NCBI GenBank assembly: GCA_024811115.1
Contig: JAKOGH010000691.1
Coordinates: 62,001-126,000 of the forward strand
Length of the DNA: 64,000 nucleotides
From: Terana coerulea
Taxonomy: Eukaryota > Basidiomycota > Agaricomycetes > Polyporales > Phanerochaetaceae
Direction of reading: 5' to 3'
Shown in pieces: positions 32,405-41,839 of the stretch. The translations under genes and the position numbers were made by a program. The notes under the pieces were generated by a model. That model was not told where the DNA came from. It made no database searches and saw nothing but the letters and a program-made list of their open reading frames with translations. Position 1 is the first letter of the stretch; every line of letters begins with the position of its first letter.

Positions 32405-33774
32405 ATGAACCGCTTCCTCTCATCATCACTTGTCTGTGCTGCGCTTGCCGTTTCTGCGTCTGCGCACACAATTTTCCAGGTATGCTGCTGCTTTACTGCT
32501 ATTATTAGCCGTCATCGTTTCTCACATTGGTGAATTACAGGAAGTATACGTCAACGGGGTCGACCAAGGACATACGAACGGTATCCGTGTGCCGAGTTAC
32601 GATGGTGTGCGTATTCTGCAGTCATGCGTAAGCAATGTTCATCATACTGACATGCTGGGTCCAGCCCGTGACCGACGTCACGTCCAATGGCATTATCTGT
32701 AACGGCGTCGAGAACCCTTTCATCCCACCCATATCCAAAACGGTTATCACTGTTCCTGCTGGAGCTCAAGTGACCGCGGAGTGGCATCACACCCTTGACG
32801 GTGCCGAACCCTAGTGACAACCAAGATCCCGTCGACCCGGGTCATAAGGGTAAGCATCATTGTAGGCTTCTCTGATAGCTGAACGGAACTGAAGGATTGG
32901 TGTATTTCACAGGGCCGGTCATGACATATCTGTGAGTACCAGGTTAGCTGTCTTACTTGTCTGCACTGCCTTACCCACTACGCAGCGCCCAAATACCAGA
33001 CGCGACTCAAAGCGATGTCACTGGCCTTAAGTGGTTCAAGATCTGGGAGGACGGCTTCCAGCCCGCAGACCAGTCCTGGGGTGTCGACCGTATGTATGCT
33101 AACAAGGGCAAGGTCACATTCACCATCCCGTCCTGCATTCCCTCTGGCCAGTACCTCATGCGCCATGAGATGATCGCCTTGCACCCGGCCTCGAGCTACC
33201 CCGGCGCTCAGTTCTACGTACGTGGTACTCTCATCGTCACTATATCTCATCTCATACTTGGTTCTCCAGATGGAATGTGCGCAGCTCCAAATTACCGGCG
33301 GGGGTAGCACGCAACCTGCCACCGTCAGCTTCCCAGGAGCCTACAGCGGCACCGATCCCGGCATCAAGATCAACATCTACCAGCACCTCAACAACTACAC
33401 CGTGCCCGGACCGGCGGTCTTCAGCTGTGACGGAAGCGCATCTGCGCCGAAGCCACCGCCGAGCACTGTCGCCTCGTCCGCCTCTTCGACCGCTGTTCAC
33501 TCTTCGACGTCTGTTGCGCCTCCAAACCCGACGCCCAGTGCCGCTGGAGCGACTGCAGCACACTATGCTCAGTGTGGTGGTACAGGGTACGTCGTTGCTT
33601 GGTCCGCACATGCTTGTCCGTTACTAACGCAATGGTTTACAGCTTCACTGGGCCAACGACTTGCGCCGCGCCGTTCACCTGTGTGGTCTCGAGCCAATAC
33701 GTAAGTGTACTATACCACGTCCTGGTATGCACATCTGATCCTGATGTGCATAACAGTATAGCCAATGCCTCTGA
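32405..33774 (+). CDS. AA9 LPMO with CBM1, gene C, with one frame break
   Basis: Start [20 protein letters not shown], then the mature His ([15 protein letters not shown]). Exons inferred: 32405-32479, 32541-32606, 32666-32849, 32913-32931, 32986-33217, 33270-33586, 33643-33700 and 33757-33774. It carries AEWHHTL, GAQFYMECAQL and a CBM1 ending SSQYYSQCL. One extra base at about 32807-32811 (GCCGAACCCTAG instead of GCCGACCCTAG) puts a stop in exon 3 just after GAE, while the downstream frame is fully conserved. Exon layout and linker are close to gene B, indicating a recent tandem duplication. It is likely secreted and active on cellulose if the extra base is a sequencing error. Confidence 0.83.
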
Positions 33775-34015
33775 GTAGTAAGCTGTCGGAGACTATGCTT
33801 CCATTAGATTGACATATGTACATGACGACACGTGGTGTAGTGATGTGTATAACGACATGTTTTTGTTGAACTCAAGTGACCCGGCGCAAAAGCGATTTGA
33901 TTGTGAGGACTGGCAGCCCGGAAGCTATGGCTGTACGCGCCCTCACGAGATAATACATTTCGGTGACCAAGGAACCAAATGCGTGTCTCGACAACCAGTC
34001 AACCATCACTTTGTG

Positions 34016-34254
34016 CTACAGCACTGCATGCGAGTCCTGTGGCCGTAGGGAGTTGACCACGGTACCAGCCCCTCCTCCTAGTGAACCAAGGTCCAGGTCA
34101 ATTGCACCATTCTGTATGCTACCCAGGTTGAATGCACCACTGCTCTCGCTGTCAGCCGGGCTCGGAGCGGCACCGACGGGGACGGCAACGGTAGAGCTGT
34201 GACGAGGAATGGCACCCATGCGCACAGTAGCAGCAGTGTCGGGAAGAATGTCAT
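34016..34254 (-). CDS. Small secreted protein 1 (GAIDLD motif), frame broken
   Basis: The ATG at 34254 opens a signal peptide (MTFFPTLLLLCAWVPFLVTA). The mature part, read in another frame, ends at 34016 with NGAIDLDLGSLGGGAG followed by NSLRPQD. The switch point lies at a run of four G on the plus strand (34178-34181); one more base would join the two parts into a protein of about 79 residues. The paralogue at 34592-34870 is intact and shares the GAIDLD-G-LGGG and LRP-D blocks. Both genes share an upstream leader motif. The family is not recognised. Confidence 0.5.
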
Positions 34255-34391
34255 GTTTAGAAGGCCACGTGAAAAGGATTTGCGTTCCTTGAGGATTGAG
34301 AAGTTCGCAGGTGTACAGCGCAGCTGTGCCTGTGCATGGTTATTTGAGCGTTATTCAAGTTATATCCGTATGGCACTGAGAGTAAAGCAAA

Positions 34392-34420
34392 AACTCGCCA
34401 GTGGGTGGAGAACCTGCTCT
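34392..34420 (-). promoter_or_regulatory. Shared 5' leader block, small secreted protein 1
   Basis: On the minus strand AGAGCAGGTTCTCC is followed by CCCACTGG and a possible intron donor. Near-identical blocks precede the two paralogues (34998-35025 and 36049-36076). This probably marks the start of a conserved 5' untranslated exon. Confidence 0.45.
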
Positions 34421-34591
34421 ACGGAGAAAGAACAGACATGGACAGTCTTTTATAGAAAGCATTGACTCGACCATATCATAATCTGATTGTAACACAACAG
34501 TGCAGAACATGATTTCCGTCGCCAGCCAGAGCCTTTGGACGATGTATCAACTCAAACGCCTGATACATTCGCTCGCACCCAACGTCTACAT

Positions 34592-34870
34592 TCACCACTG
34601 CATCAACATTCGCCGCATTACAGTGTTCGGGTCGTCGGGACGCAGCGTGTTGCTCGCCTGGCCAAAGCCGCCTCCCAGCGGCCCGTTGTCCAAGTCAATC
34701 GCGCCGCCGTATATGCCAGATGGATCGGTGTTTATGACGGATGGCAGTCGGAGGGTCGGCGCTCCGGCGGCTTTTGGTGGCACGCCAGCGACGGGGCGTA
34801 TTGGCAGCGCGGCGGCGAAGGCCGGCGCACATGCAGTCAGGAGTAGCAGCAGTACGCGAAGGAGCACCAT
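34592..34870 (-). CDS. Small secreted protein 2 (GAIDLD motif), intact
   Basis: An intact single-exon frame of 92 residues starting at the ATG at 34870. Residues 1-21 form a signal peptide (MVLLRVLLLLLTACAPAFAA). The mature part is Pro/Ala-rich with the block GGAIDLDNGPLGGGFG at residues 55-70 and NTLRPDDPN at 74-82. It has no cysteines after the signal peptide. The block is shared with the neighbour at 34016-34254 and weakly with 35489-35933. TATATA near 35053-35058 and a leader with an apparent intron (GTGAG donor just after the leader block at 34998-35025) lie upstream. I know no family with this motif. Its position beside three cellulose oxygenases suggests a secreted accessory or signalling peptide, but that is inference. 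Confidence 0.65.
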   Translation of the reverse strand: MVLLRVLLLLLTACAPAFAAALPIRPVAGVPPKAAGAPTLRLPSVINTDPSGIYGGAIDLDNGPLGGGFGQASNTLRPDDPNTVMRRMLMQW

Positions 34871-34997
34871 TTTTGCAGGGGTTTGGTGTATATGGGATGG
34901 GATCGGATAGGCTGAGGAAAGTGTGAACGGCGCAGCCAGATCTGCAGACGTCGTTTTTTCAAGTTAGCACGTATACGCGACTGGGTCAAGCAGTGAA

Positions 34998-35025
34998 ACT
35001 CACAGATGGGTAGAGGACCTGCTCT
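34998..35025 (-). promoter_or_regulatory. Shared 5' leader block, small secreted protein 2
   Basis: AGAGCAGGTCCTCTACCCATCT on the minus strand runs into GTGAGTTT, a good 5' splice site. It corresponds to the blocks at 34392-34420 and 36049-36076. Confidence 0.5.
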
Positions 35026-35488
35026 AGAGAGTATGTGGTAGGATTCGAGTGTTATATAGGGCGTCAGGCACAAGGAATACGGGCTCGTGCGATAGCTGCC
35101 CGTTCATGTGAACGAACGAGTGTGTCGAGCACTCACGGTCTCCCGAGGCCTCACGCCATCTTCACATTCATGTCGTTTCATCGTCCATTGCGTGGCGCAA
35201 CACGTACTTTGCACGTACTACAACATCTGCATCAAAATCAAAGTCTTCAGCCTGATTGACTGATCTACAGCAGCCTAAAGACGCGCAGCAGAATCACACT
35301 GCTCCTGGTAAGTCCGTCAGTAACACGACTGTTAGATGAGTTTCATACGCCTCTTACCTCTACTGTGCGAGGCTTTGAAGCTGGATTCCGAACCCCCATG
35401 AAGTATGAGCAGATATGACCATTGTCTCGCTGTACACCCTCCAAAGGGGACGACAGAATAATATACCACACAGGTGCAGCACACACAG

Positions 35489-35933
35489 TCATCTCGTGAA
35501 GGGTTTTGCTGATCTGCTATGGCTGTGCGCCCGAACGCCGGGCCTAGAATACATCAATGTCCGTCTCCGAGTCGAGCCTTTGACCGATGCCCTCAGCGCT
35601 TGGAGGAAGTCGCGAACCCGCTCGACCCTAGCAGATCTACCAACGGGCCCCAAGAACGTGTTCCCCAGAACACCTTTGTCTAGGGACGGCGCCCCGCCGA
35701 ATGGGTTCAAGTTCCCGGCATGCAGCCTCGCATTCGAGTGCGCTGCGCCTTCCACAGCGACAACAGCTGTTGCGGTAGCGTTCGGGCTTCCCGCGGTGGC
35801 ATTTGGAGATGCCGCAGTGCTGCTGGGAGCGCTCGAGCTGGCCGGAGAGGTGTCTGGAAGGGGGGAGGGAGGTGGCGTGCAGAGGTGCCAAGACAGAGCC
35901 CACGAGCAACGCCAAGAGCCGGGTGATGAGCAT
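35489..35933 (-). CDS. Small secreted protein 3, frame broken at a G run
   Basis: The ATG at 35933 opens a signal peptide (MLITRLLALLVGSVLAPLHA) followed by TSLPP. The frame is then lost at a run of six G on the plus strand (35860-35865). The next frame continues with a Ser/Ala/Thr-rich segment (DTSPASSSAPSSTAASPN), then NPFGGAPSLDKGVLGN, to a stop at 35489. This last block resembles GGAIDLDNGPLGGG of protein 2. The leader block at 36049-36076 is shared with the two neighbours. With the frame joined the protein would be about 148 residues, with two possible N-glycosylation sites (NAT). Family unknown. Confidence 0.5.
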
Positions 35934-36048
35934 GCTGTGCAGGGGAGGTGGCGTATTGCTGGACGCTTCAATGATGCGATGCGGTCCTGCCGTCTGCATC
36001 CCATTAGGATTTGTGTTAGGTCGTCCCCAGCTGAGCAAGGTATATAGC

Positions 36049-36076
36049 ACTCACCAGGGAAGAGAGGTCCTGCTCT
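36049..36076 (-). promoter_or_regulatory. Shared 5' leader block, small secreted protein 3
   Basis: AGAGCAGGACCTCTCTTCCCTG on the minus strand is followed by GTGAGTGC, a 5' splice site consensus. Third copy of the leader. Confidence 0.45.
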
Positions 36077-37108
36077 GAGTTGTGTCTCCCTCGGAGTCCC
36101 TCCATATGTATCCTCACTGGAGCGCTCAGCTGTCCGCGGATAACTTGCGAGACAGCCTGATATCCGAATTCCGCCTCTACTCGGACTGAGTGTCGGTGCG
36201 AAGATTGAACTGTGCTTGGGTGCCACATCGGTGTTTCATGATGAGTGACTTGACTGCAGCTTTCTGAGCATCGAACATTCGTTGCAGGGTTGACCTTGAT
36301 GAACTATCACAGTGCTTTGTACTGCGAAGCGTATGCGCTGACGACGGTGCCCCCGAGTTCACTCGGGAGTGCGGTTGCGAGATTTCGATACGAGTTTGAT
36401 CCTGAAGAGCCTGTCGACTCCTAGAAAAGATCTGGTCCTCGTTTCCCGATAGGACTCGGAGAGAGGTAGCATGGATGTAGGGTAAAATGGGCGAAGGAAT
36501 GCGTCGTGGTGGGCCGTGGCGGCAAGCGGAGAGGGAGTGGCGCCCATTCCCCGCTGAGAAGACTACGCATCAATTTGATGCGCTCCACAGGCGCCAGATG
36601 ACATGCCCACCAATTGGCAAGCAAGTCCTTCTACTAAGACTAGTCACGATATATCAACACAAGCTTGCATTACAGAGAGCACTTGTTGCAGGCATTTGGT
36701 ATTCATGATATGGCACCCGTAGAGGGGTTGACCAAAATAGTACTAGTAATACTGGGCACCCACGACCAAAGTAGTAGTAGTCGCCGCGTCTTCTGCCCGA
36801 AATCCGCCGAAACTATCCGAGGCTTTACTTCAGAGCTACATTTTGCGCCACACCTTGAGGCTCATTAGCACAGTACATATGAATCCAGGACTTCCAACGA
36901 TTGATATAACATGGCAAGCTAGTATTAGAGAGAGCATCGTTAACAGCGTCCGGTATACATGAATATGGTACTCGTAGATCGTATGATAGCATCGTGATAG
37001 GTCCGTGATTGCGTGTGGGGAAATGTTGGGCAATGATGCGAAGTAGAATCCGAATCCATCCAGGCTCCAATAAAGGGGTCTGAAATCCAAGGATACAGAG
37101 ACACTGTA
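36077..37108. other. Intergenic, contains a short direct repeat
   Basis: No gene recognised. A segment of about 70 bp at 36657-36726 recurs in diverged form at 36911-36978 (shared words AAGCT-G, AGAGAGCA, GGTAT-CATGA-ATGG-ACCCGTAGA/ACTCGTAGA). Confidence 0.45.
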
Positions 37109-39551
37109 TCAGAGTATTGCGCGTACGGCACGAGCGACGAGCTCGGCGGCAGCCTCGCCCTCGCCGCCGCCCGCGAGCGCCTCAGCGACGGAGCCGGGGC
37201 AGTTGAGCATCGCGATCAGCTCGGGCTGCCCGACGTAAAACCACGCCGATATCGCCTGTGCATGTCGTTCAGTGGCTGCTTGATGCGTGGACGAGCGCGC
37301 GCGGGACTCACAATCATGATGTAGAAGGCGACCATGATGAGGCCCTCGACCCAGTTCGTCTTCGCGTCGGCGGTGACGTAATTGACGAGGAAGCACGAGC
37401 CGAGGACAACCGCGAGCTCATAGTAGTCTGCAGCAGCATATCGAAACGAAGCATAAGTCATAGTGGCCTTTGAAATGGGCAAAGATACACATACCGAACA
37501 GAAGGTGCATGGGCTTGTCGATCCACCAACCCAGGAGCACCACGAACGGCATCCAGAACAACGTGAACTGGATGCTGAGGTCAATGGCCCGTCCCTTGGC
37601 GAGCGACGAGGGGACTAGGATGGTGTGGCCGATCATGTGGTAGTACGTCGACCGGGCGAAGAAGATGATGGCGATCACGCCGTCCGCAGAAAACGAAACG
37701 ATGGGAAGAAGGATGAGGCCAAACCATCTAAGGCGACGAATGAGTGTCACGTAGCCGAAGACTGGCAAGTCAGAACGCACTCTGCCTGAATACCGCCTGA
37801 TTCCCGCACATTGTCAATGGACTCTACAAGCTGAAGTGCGTGCGCCGTCAATAGAAGTCACACGAGCGCATATACCTAGTAGTACTCACGAACTCAGCCG
37901 TCGTAGCCATCAACGCGATAGTTATCAAGAGCAGGATAATGCACGCCCACGGGTTGATCTCGGGCTCGACCGTCTCAAGGTGGTGCTCCTCCTTCTTGAC
38001 CTCGAGCGGCGCGTTCGGCGCGATCGTCCCCGCGTTGTCCTCGCCGGGCGGGTTGTGCAGGAAGATGCGGGAGCCGACGTACACGACGAGCAGCACCACG
38101 GCAAGGCCCCGGCTCATCTGCAGTATCGCGCTGCGGGTACCGTCGGTGAGGAGGTCGCCCGAGTACGTCGCCGCGCCGGTGGTGCTGATGGACTGCGCGC
38201 CGCGGTCGAGGGCGGCGAAAAAAGCGGTGGGTAACAGGATGGTGAGAACCCTGACTGAGGATAAGCGAGTGGTCAGTGGTGACGGTGTGTGGTGCTCACC
38301 CGACTGCAAGAAGCGAGTGGTTGAGCTGCGTGTGGTGCGGTTGGAGGTTTTGCTCCCATATCCGGGCACCACCTATAAGAAACGCTGTGCCGGGAATGAG
38401 CAGGAGATGTAGAATCACCACGCCTATAACTAGACATGAGTGGCGGTTACTGCGTGAGATTCGCGTCGGGCTTACCGATGATGGTGGACTGCAAAAGTCT
38501 AAGTCTGCAGGGATGGATTGTAAATTGATAGGAAGTCGAGCGAGCTTCTGGACACTTACTCGCATTTTCGGAGCAGCGCGATAGCCAACGCCGCTTCTAC
38601 TGCACTGGAGTTCCAGTCAAAATATGAACAATTGCTTTAAACCAGAGCCACGAGACGTACTTATTCAACGTAATAATAACCAAGTCTCCGAGATCTTTGC
38701 CGAGGTACAAGGCCATCTGTTCTCCACCCCAGTCGAACATTTTCTCGAGGGGAATGATGGCTACAAAGCAAACTAGGTGTATCCGTCAAGATATGTCAGC
38801 CAAAACAACAAGCGGGTTCAGAGTGAAGCATTCCGCCACGGTTTGTAAGAGCTTTTGGGCAGCGAGATACCAAGCAGGGAGTCCAGTGTAGATTGTTTTA
38901 GCCTGTTGTAGGGTCTGTTGCAGGATTTCTTGGTATTTTTCGGTGTCCTACAGCAGACTTCTGCAACAGCTTGAATCACCCTGCTTTAATCTCCCATATT
39001 GGAATTCTCCCAAACCGCGACGGAACGGCAACCAACACTCTGACCTGGATAGTAACATGTACGCACGTGCAAAGGTAAGTGCACTCGGCCAGTTGCCGTT
39101 GATGCTTTCAAAGTGCGACACCCACGCGATGGGTATGAGGACGAACAGTATATTCAGCGCTACCACGCGAAACATTCAACAAGGGCCAGCACAGAAGCCA
39201 ATCATACTCACCAGAAGACATAGCCACTCCCTTTGCGCTTTCTCCCCATCCTGGTACGTGCTTCCTATCCTTTCCCGTGAACCGATTCCAGAACACGCGC
39301 TTCCTTGACAAGATGTAACGTTCGTAGAGTGTTTCCTGGTGCGGAGCGACCTCGCCATCCTGGGCGTCGTGCGTTCCGTTCTGACTAGAGACGGAGTCTG
39401 TGCGTAAGTGCTGGAGTTCTATGGAGGCCTCAGGCGGCTCAGTCGTGCTTATTCTGGCGTACCCCCGCTCGGCAGCGTCAGACATCGTCGATGCTCTGCG
39501 TTCTGCCATTTCAAAATTGCTCGTATCAGCCTCCTTGCTCGTGCCCGACAT
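37109..39551 (-). CDS. CAX-type Ca2+(cation)/H+ exchanger
   Basis: Eleven exons inferred from the ATG at 39551 to the stop at 37109. The protein begins with a Ser/Thr-rich cytosolic N-terminus (MSGTSKEADTSNFEMAERR). About ten membrane segments in two halves follow. The first half has NILFVLIPIAWVSHF, APIIPLEKMFDWGGEQMALY and the alpha-1 repeat TLNNAVEAALAIALL (family GNAVE). The second half has AEWFGLILLPIVSFSADGVI and IQFTLFWMPFVVLLGWW, and ends VNYVTADAKTNWVEGLIM ... ISAWFY, as in vacuolar VCX1/CAX proteins. A long hydrophilic loop with EVKKEEHH sits between the halves. Such proteins usually move Ca2+ or Mn2+ into the vacuole in exchange for protons. The alpha-2 repeat is unusual: FSADGVIAI where the family has NAAEHVTAV. 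The intron at 38761-39066 is about 300 nt, against about 50 nt for the others. Confidence 0.85.
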
Positions 39552-40423
39552 GTCGAGAGGAGGGGGAAGGTGGGGAAGGTAGGAAGAAAGACTTGCCAGG
39601 GTGCGCTGCGTCGCTGCTTTGATATATATGACCGGGGCTCCTGCCCAGAGATGCCAAGACTGTTGATGAATGGAACAGACCTCTTCACGACGTGCACGAC
39701 GGTGGCGTGGGGACTGCGAGTGTCAACAAGAGGCAAAGCCGCAAAGGGCTGGCCTTCGCGTTGTGTGGCGGTGTCTGCGCTTTATGCCTGGCACCATGTC
39801 CGTGGCCGGACAGATTCGATAGCCTTGCAACCGCCAAGCACTGCGATGCGGAGTAGGTCTCAGACACGTGGGCTTCTCATGGTGTTTGGGGACGTTCGTG
39901 CCGCAGTAATGAGCACATGCATGTATACGAGGTCGACGACGGCGGCGGCAAAGGCGATGCGTAAGTGTGGTAGTCGTCGAGGTCGTCGAGGAAACCAGCT
40001 GGGCAGTTCCGCTACGTATGGCATGAACTTCCCACGGTCATCAATAACACCTAGGCTTTAAAACGCCTGTCTCGTATCTTCACAAGCATTTGTGAGCTTG
40101 ACCCGCGGATACCTGCGGCTTCATGGAACCATTATCCCCGGTTTTATACCCCGGTTTTATCTACGTGGTCTTGTGCAAGCAGGCGACACCAAAAGTCGCG
40201 TTTCGCGCCAGTCACGTTATCGTGCCCGCGCCGGCGTCTGTTATAAAGCGCATCAATTGATGCGCCTTGGATTTAGCTTCCATGCTTGACTCGTTCAAGC
40301 AGGCTGAGGCAATACACTCTCCTTCGCGCAGTTCAAGTGGTCAGTGTGGGTGGTAAGTGAACAGTCAAAATATAACATTTACTCCCTTAATTATGCCGTG
40401 CACAGACAAGACAGGCATTCGAT
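39552..40423. other. Divergent promoter region (exchanger / cyclodeaminase)
   Basis: About 870 bp between two divergently transcribed genes. The frame 39408-40061 plus overlaps the exchanger's first exon on the other strand and has no domain. No other element recognised. Confidence 0.45.
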
Positions 40424-41713
40424 ATGAGCTTGCTCGTCTTATCGGGCTCGGTCGTGGACCAAGTCATCGCGACGTTCAAGCCCACCGAGCTCGTAAACCT
40501 AATGGCCAACGTCTTCTACGACCTCGCAAAGTCTTCGAGTGGGCGCGACACGGACGGTAGCAGCACCGCGACCATCCCCCACCGGAGCACGATCTCGAGC
40601 CAGAACCACAACACGCTCTTCATGCCCGCCCGCCTGGCGCCGCTGGCGGGGACCGCGATCAAGATCGTGTCGGTGCCGACGGGCGCCGCGCCGGCCGACG
40701 TGCAGGCGCGCGGGCTGCCGGGCAGCACGATGGTGCTCGACGAGCACACGGGGCGAGGTGGCTGCCGTGGTCAACGCGCGGAAACTGACGGCACTGCGAA
40801 ACGCTGCCAGTACGCACTTTCCTCTGGTGGCAGTATGTGTTGACACTGAATACTGAGCGTCGCTAGGCTCCCTTTGTCGAGCATCCTGTTCCTTTCTCGC
40901 CCGCCTAGGCGGATAGTAGCTTTCGGCGCTGGGGGCCAGATCGCCGCGCACCTCTCGCTATTCCTGTCTTACTACCCAGATATCACTGTCTGCAGCGTGT
41001 TCAACCGATCCATGAATCCCAGACTTCAAGGAGTTGGCGAAAGCGATCCGTGATCAACACCCCTCGGTTCATGTCGAGCCACACCCCCTTACAGACGAAG
41101 ACGGGAGAGAAAATGAGCAACTTCAAACTGCCCTAAACCAAGCAGACATCGTCATCACAGCCACATCATCGACTGAACCGCTCTTTCCTTCACAATACGT
41201 GAAAACCGGGGCGCATCTGTGTCTGATAGGGTCCTATACCCCAGCGATGTGATCCTACTTCTCGTAGTTCCCCGCAACCTTCTCTGACATGGGTTACCTA
41301 CAGGCACGAAGTCGATACTGGTCTTATACGCCGAGCAGGCAGAATTGTAGTTGACTACAAAGCGGGCGCTGCGGTAAGGTTTCTACGTGGATCATTTTGG
41401 CATTAATTGACATCCTTTCAACGCATACCGCGGTAGTCGGAGGCAGGCGAGCTGATTGCGGCGGAGGTGGAGCCAGAACGCCTCGTAGAACTCGGCGAGC
41501 TTGTTGTGGTCGACCGGGACACGCCTTCGAATGAAAGGACACAACAGTGGTCGACCCTTGCGTCGGCGGTGAAGAAGGTAAAAGCAGGTACAGATATTAC
41601 TGTGTTCAAGTCCGTAGGCGTGGGCGTGCAAGACGTCGCCATCGCGCAGGCCGTGGTCGCACGCGCGAAGGAGCTCGGGCCTGGGCACCGTCGTTGAAGG
41701 ATACCACAACTAA
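40424..41713 (+). CDS. Ornithine cyclodeaminase/mu-crystallin family protein, several frame breaks
   Basis: NAD(P)-dependent family that includes ornithine cyclodeaminases, ketimine reductases and alanine dehydrogenases. The ATG at 40424 gives MSLLVLSGSVVDQVIATF, with NTLFMPARLAPLAGTAIKIV and GSTMVLDEHTG. After the first intron comes RIVAFGAGGQIAAHL (the Rossmann GxGxxA-type loop), then AKAIRDQHPSV, ADIVITATSSTEPLF, HLCLIGSY, HEVDTGLIRRAGRIVVDY and the family C-terminus TVFKSVGVGVQDVAIAQ. Exons: 40424-40809, 40867-41248, 41304-41373 and 41437-41713. Four one-base breaks interrupt the frame: an extra G at 40750-40753, a missing base near 40911, an extra G near 41030 and an extra G at 41677-41679. 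With these repaired it would end EGYHN at 41713. Its substrate cannot be told from the sequence. Confidence 0.78.
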
Positions 41714-41839
41714 ACACACTCCACACACAACCAGCAGTCAATGAATCACTACTCCAGGAAGCATCAAAGATTGGTATTTACAACTCGTGGTATATTAGAT
41801 TAGTAGTTGTCTTGTATATATTCTGATTTCTTTGGTTGT

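Noticed and set aside
39408..40061. 217-codon plus-strand open frame
   Set aside because: It covers the antisense of the exchanger's first exon and its promoter, and has no features of its own.
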